Source: Aegilops tauschii subsp. strangulata
Lineage: Eukaryota; Streptophyta; Magnoliopsida; Poales; Poaceae
Length of the DNA: 64,000 nt
Assembly: GCF_002575655.3 (NCBI RefSeq)
Contig: NC_053036.3
Span: 646,124,736 to 646,188,735, forward strand
Direction of reading: 5' to 3'
Shown here in pieces: positions 63,412 to 64,000 of this stretch. The notes below the pieces were generated by a model, which ran no database searches, was not told the DNA's origin, and worked only from the letters and a program-made list of their open reading frames with translations. The stretch's first letter is position 1; each line of letters starts with the position of its first letter. Position numbers and translations under genes: made by a program.

Positions 63412-64000
63412 CAGGGCCGGCCCTGAGGGGGGGCAGGGGGGCGGCCGCCCCGGGCCCCCGAGATCAAGGGGCCCCCTCCCAGGTGTAGTGTACGTATAAA
63501 GGTAAGTAGCCCATTGGCCATAGCTTCACGTAGAAAAAAAAGGAAGAAGCCCAGGTCCAGAAAGGAAGGGATGGCAGTACGCACGTAAATCAGCGTACGA
63601 TTGTGAGGAAACTCTTCTAAAAAAAGATTGTGAGGAAACAAATCAGCGTAACACACGTAAATCACGTCCTTCCGTTCTGTTTATTCCTTACTATCGTGAG
63701 ACAATCTCCCTCCAAAATAAAAACAATCGTGTGACGCGATTTATTCTGTAATTTCCTATATTCTCCGTTCTCTACAGGCTCCAAACCCTAGTTCCCAAGT
63801 CGCAGAGCCTATTGAAAATAAGCATCGGAGGGCTGATTGGTATCGAGGCGCTGTACGCGATGACGACGCAGCATGAACATCGCCTAGCCCTGAAAATTGG
63901 CACTGCCGGAGTGGGGCGCACACGTACATCGCCGAGCGTGTGCCACCAAAAATTCACATCACAAAATCGTCGAGCGTCCAATGATTGATGCCGATCTAAT
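63412..64000 (+). mobile_element. Possible hAT-like element, left end, running off the window
   Basis: CAGGGCCGGCCCTGAGG at 63412 followed by GGCGGCCGCCCCGGGCCCCC is a start I recognise from hAT-like Triticeae repeats. The second end would lie beyond 64000. Sequence at 63775-64000 is exon-like (TCCAAACCCTAGTTCCCAAG) but unidentified. Confidence 0.4.

Overview
This is a plant nuclear window, almost certainly from a Triticeae grass (wheat, Aegilops or barley group). Grounds: a Ty1-copia element whose LTR begins TGTTGGAAATTTGCCCTAG (BARE/Angela/WIS lineage), CTCCCTCCGT-type Stowaway MITEs, a CACTA end with CACTAGTAGAAAA and CCGGTT repeats, a grass-type tRNA-derived SINE, and GC-rich monocot genes. 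There is no bacterial-style gene order. Most of the 64 kb is nested transposable elements around a small tandem cluster of L-type lectin receptor kinase (LecRK) genes.

Layout. 1-4014: the 5-prime half of a minus-strand Ty3-gypsy element with a broken gag-protease and one LTR. 4015-9771: non-coding DNA with a Stowaway MITE, two inverted repeat arms and a decayed LINE. 9781-27847: one very large Mutator-like element (MULE) with long terminal inverted repeats (TIRs) and a 9-bp target duplication. It holds (a) an accessory ORF read inward from the left end, split by (b) an 8.7-kb copia element, (c) a rearranged segment with a second promoter copy, (d) a six-exon plant-mobile-domain (PMD) gene and (e) a MULE transposase gene, both read inward from the right end. 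The left promoter carries nine copies of TTTCCCGCC, an E2F-type site, just upstream of a TATA box; the rearranged segment carries twelve more.

28.0-53.3 kb: the LecRK cluster. It has a 5-prime remnant (A), an intact one-exon gene (B, 740 aa), an intact two-exon gene (C, 718 aa) and a broken copy (D) whose promoter relic and kinase tail are separated by a SINE and a CACTA remnant. Flanking blocks are repeated with the genes, so the cluster grew by segmental tandem duplication. A Helitron of about 2.1 kb (32982-35089) lies between B and C.

53.3-64 kb: a small non-autonomous MULE-like element, AT-rich tracts, MITEs, a foldback element, a LINE with a long open EN-RT-RNase H frame (56851-61060), and a hAT-like end near the right edge.

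How the parts relate: the only apparently functional host genes are LecRK B and C, predicted plasma-membrane receptor kinases. The MULE has the convergent two-ended layout of MuDR but every gene in it is damaged: the accessory ORF by the copia insertion, the PMD gene by two nonsense codons, and the transposase by a one-base deletion. It is therefore probably not self-sufficient now, though its ends look complete.
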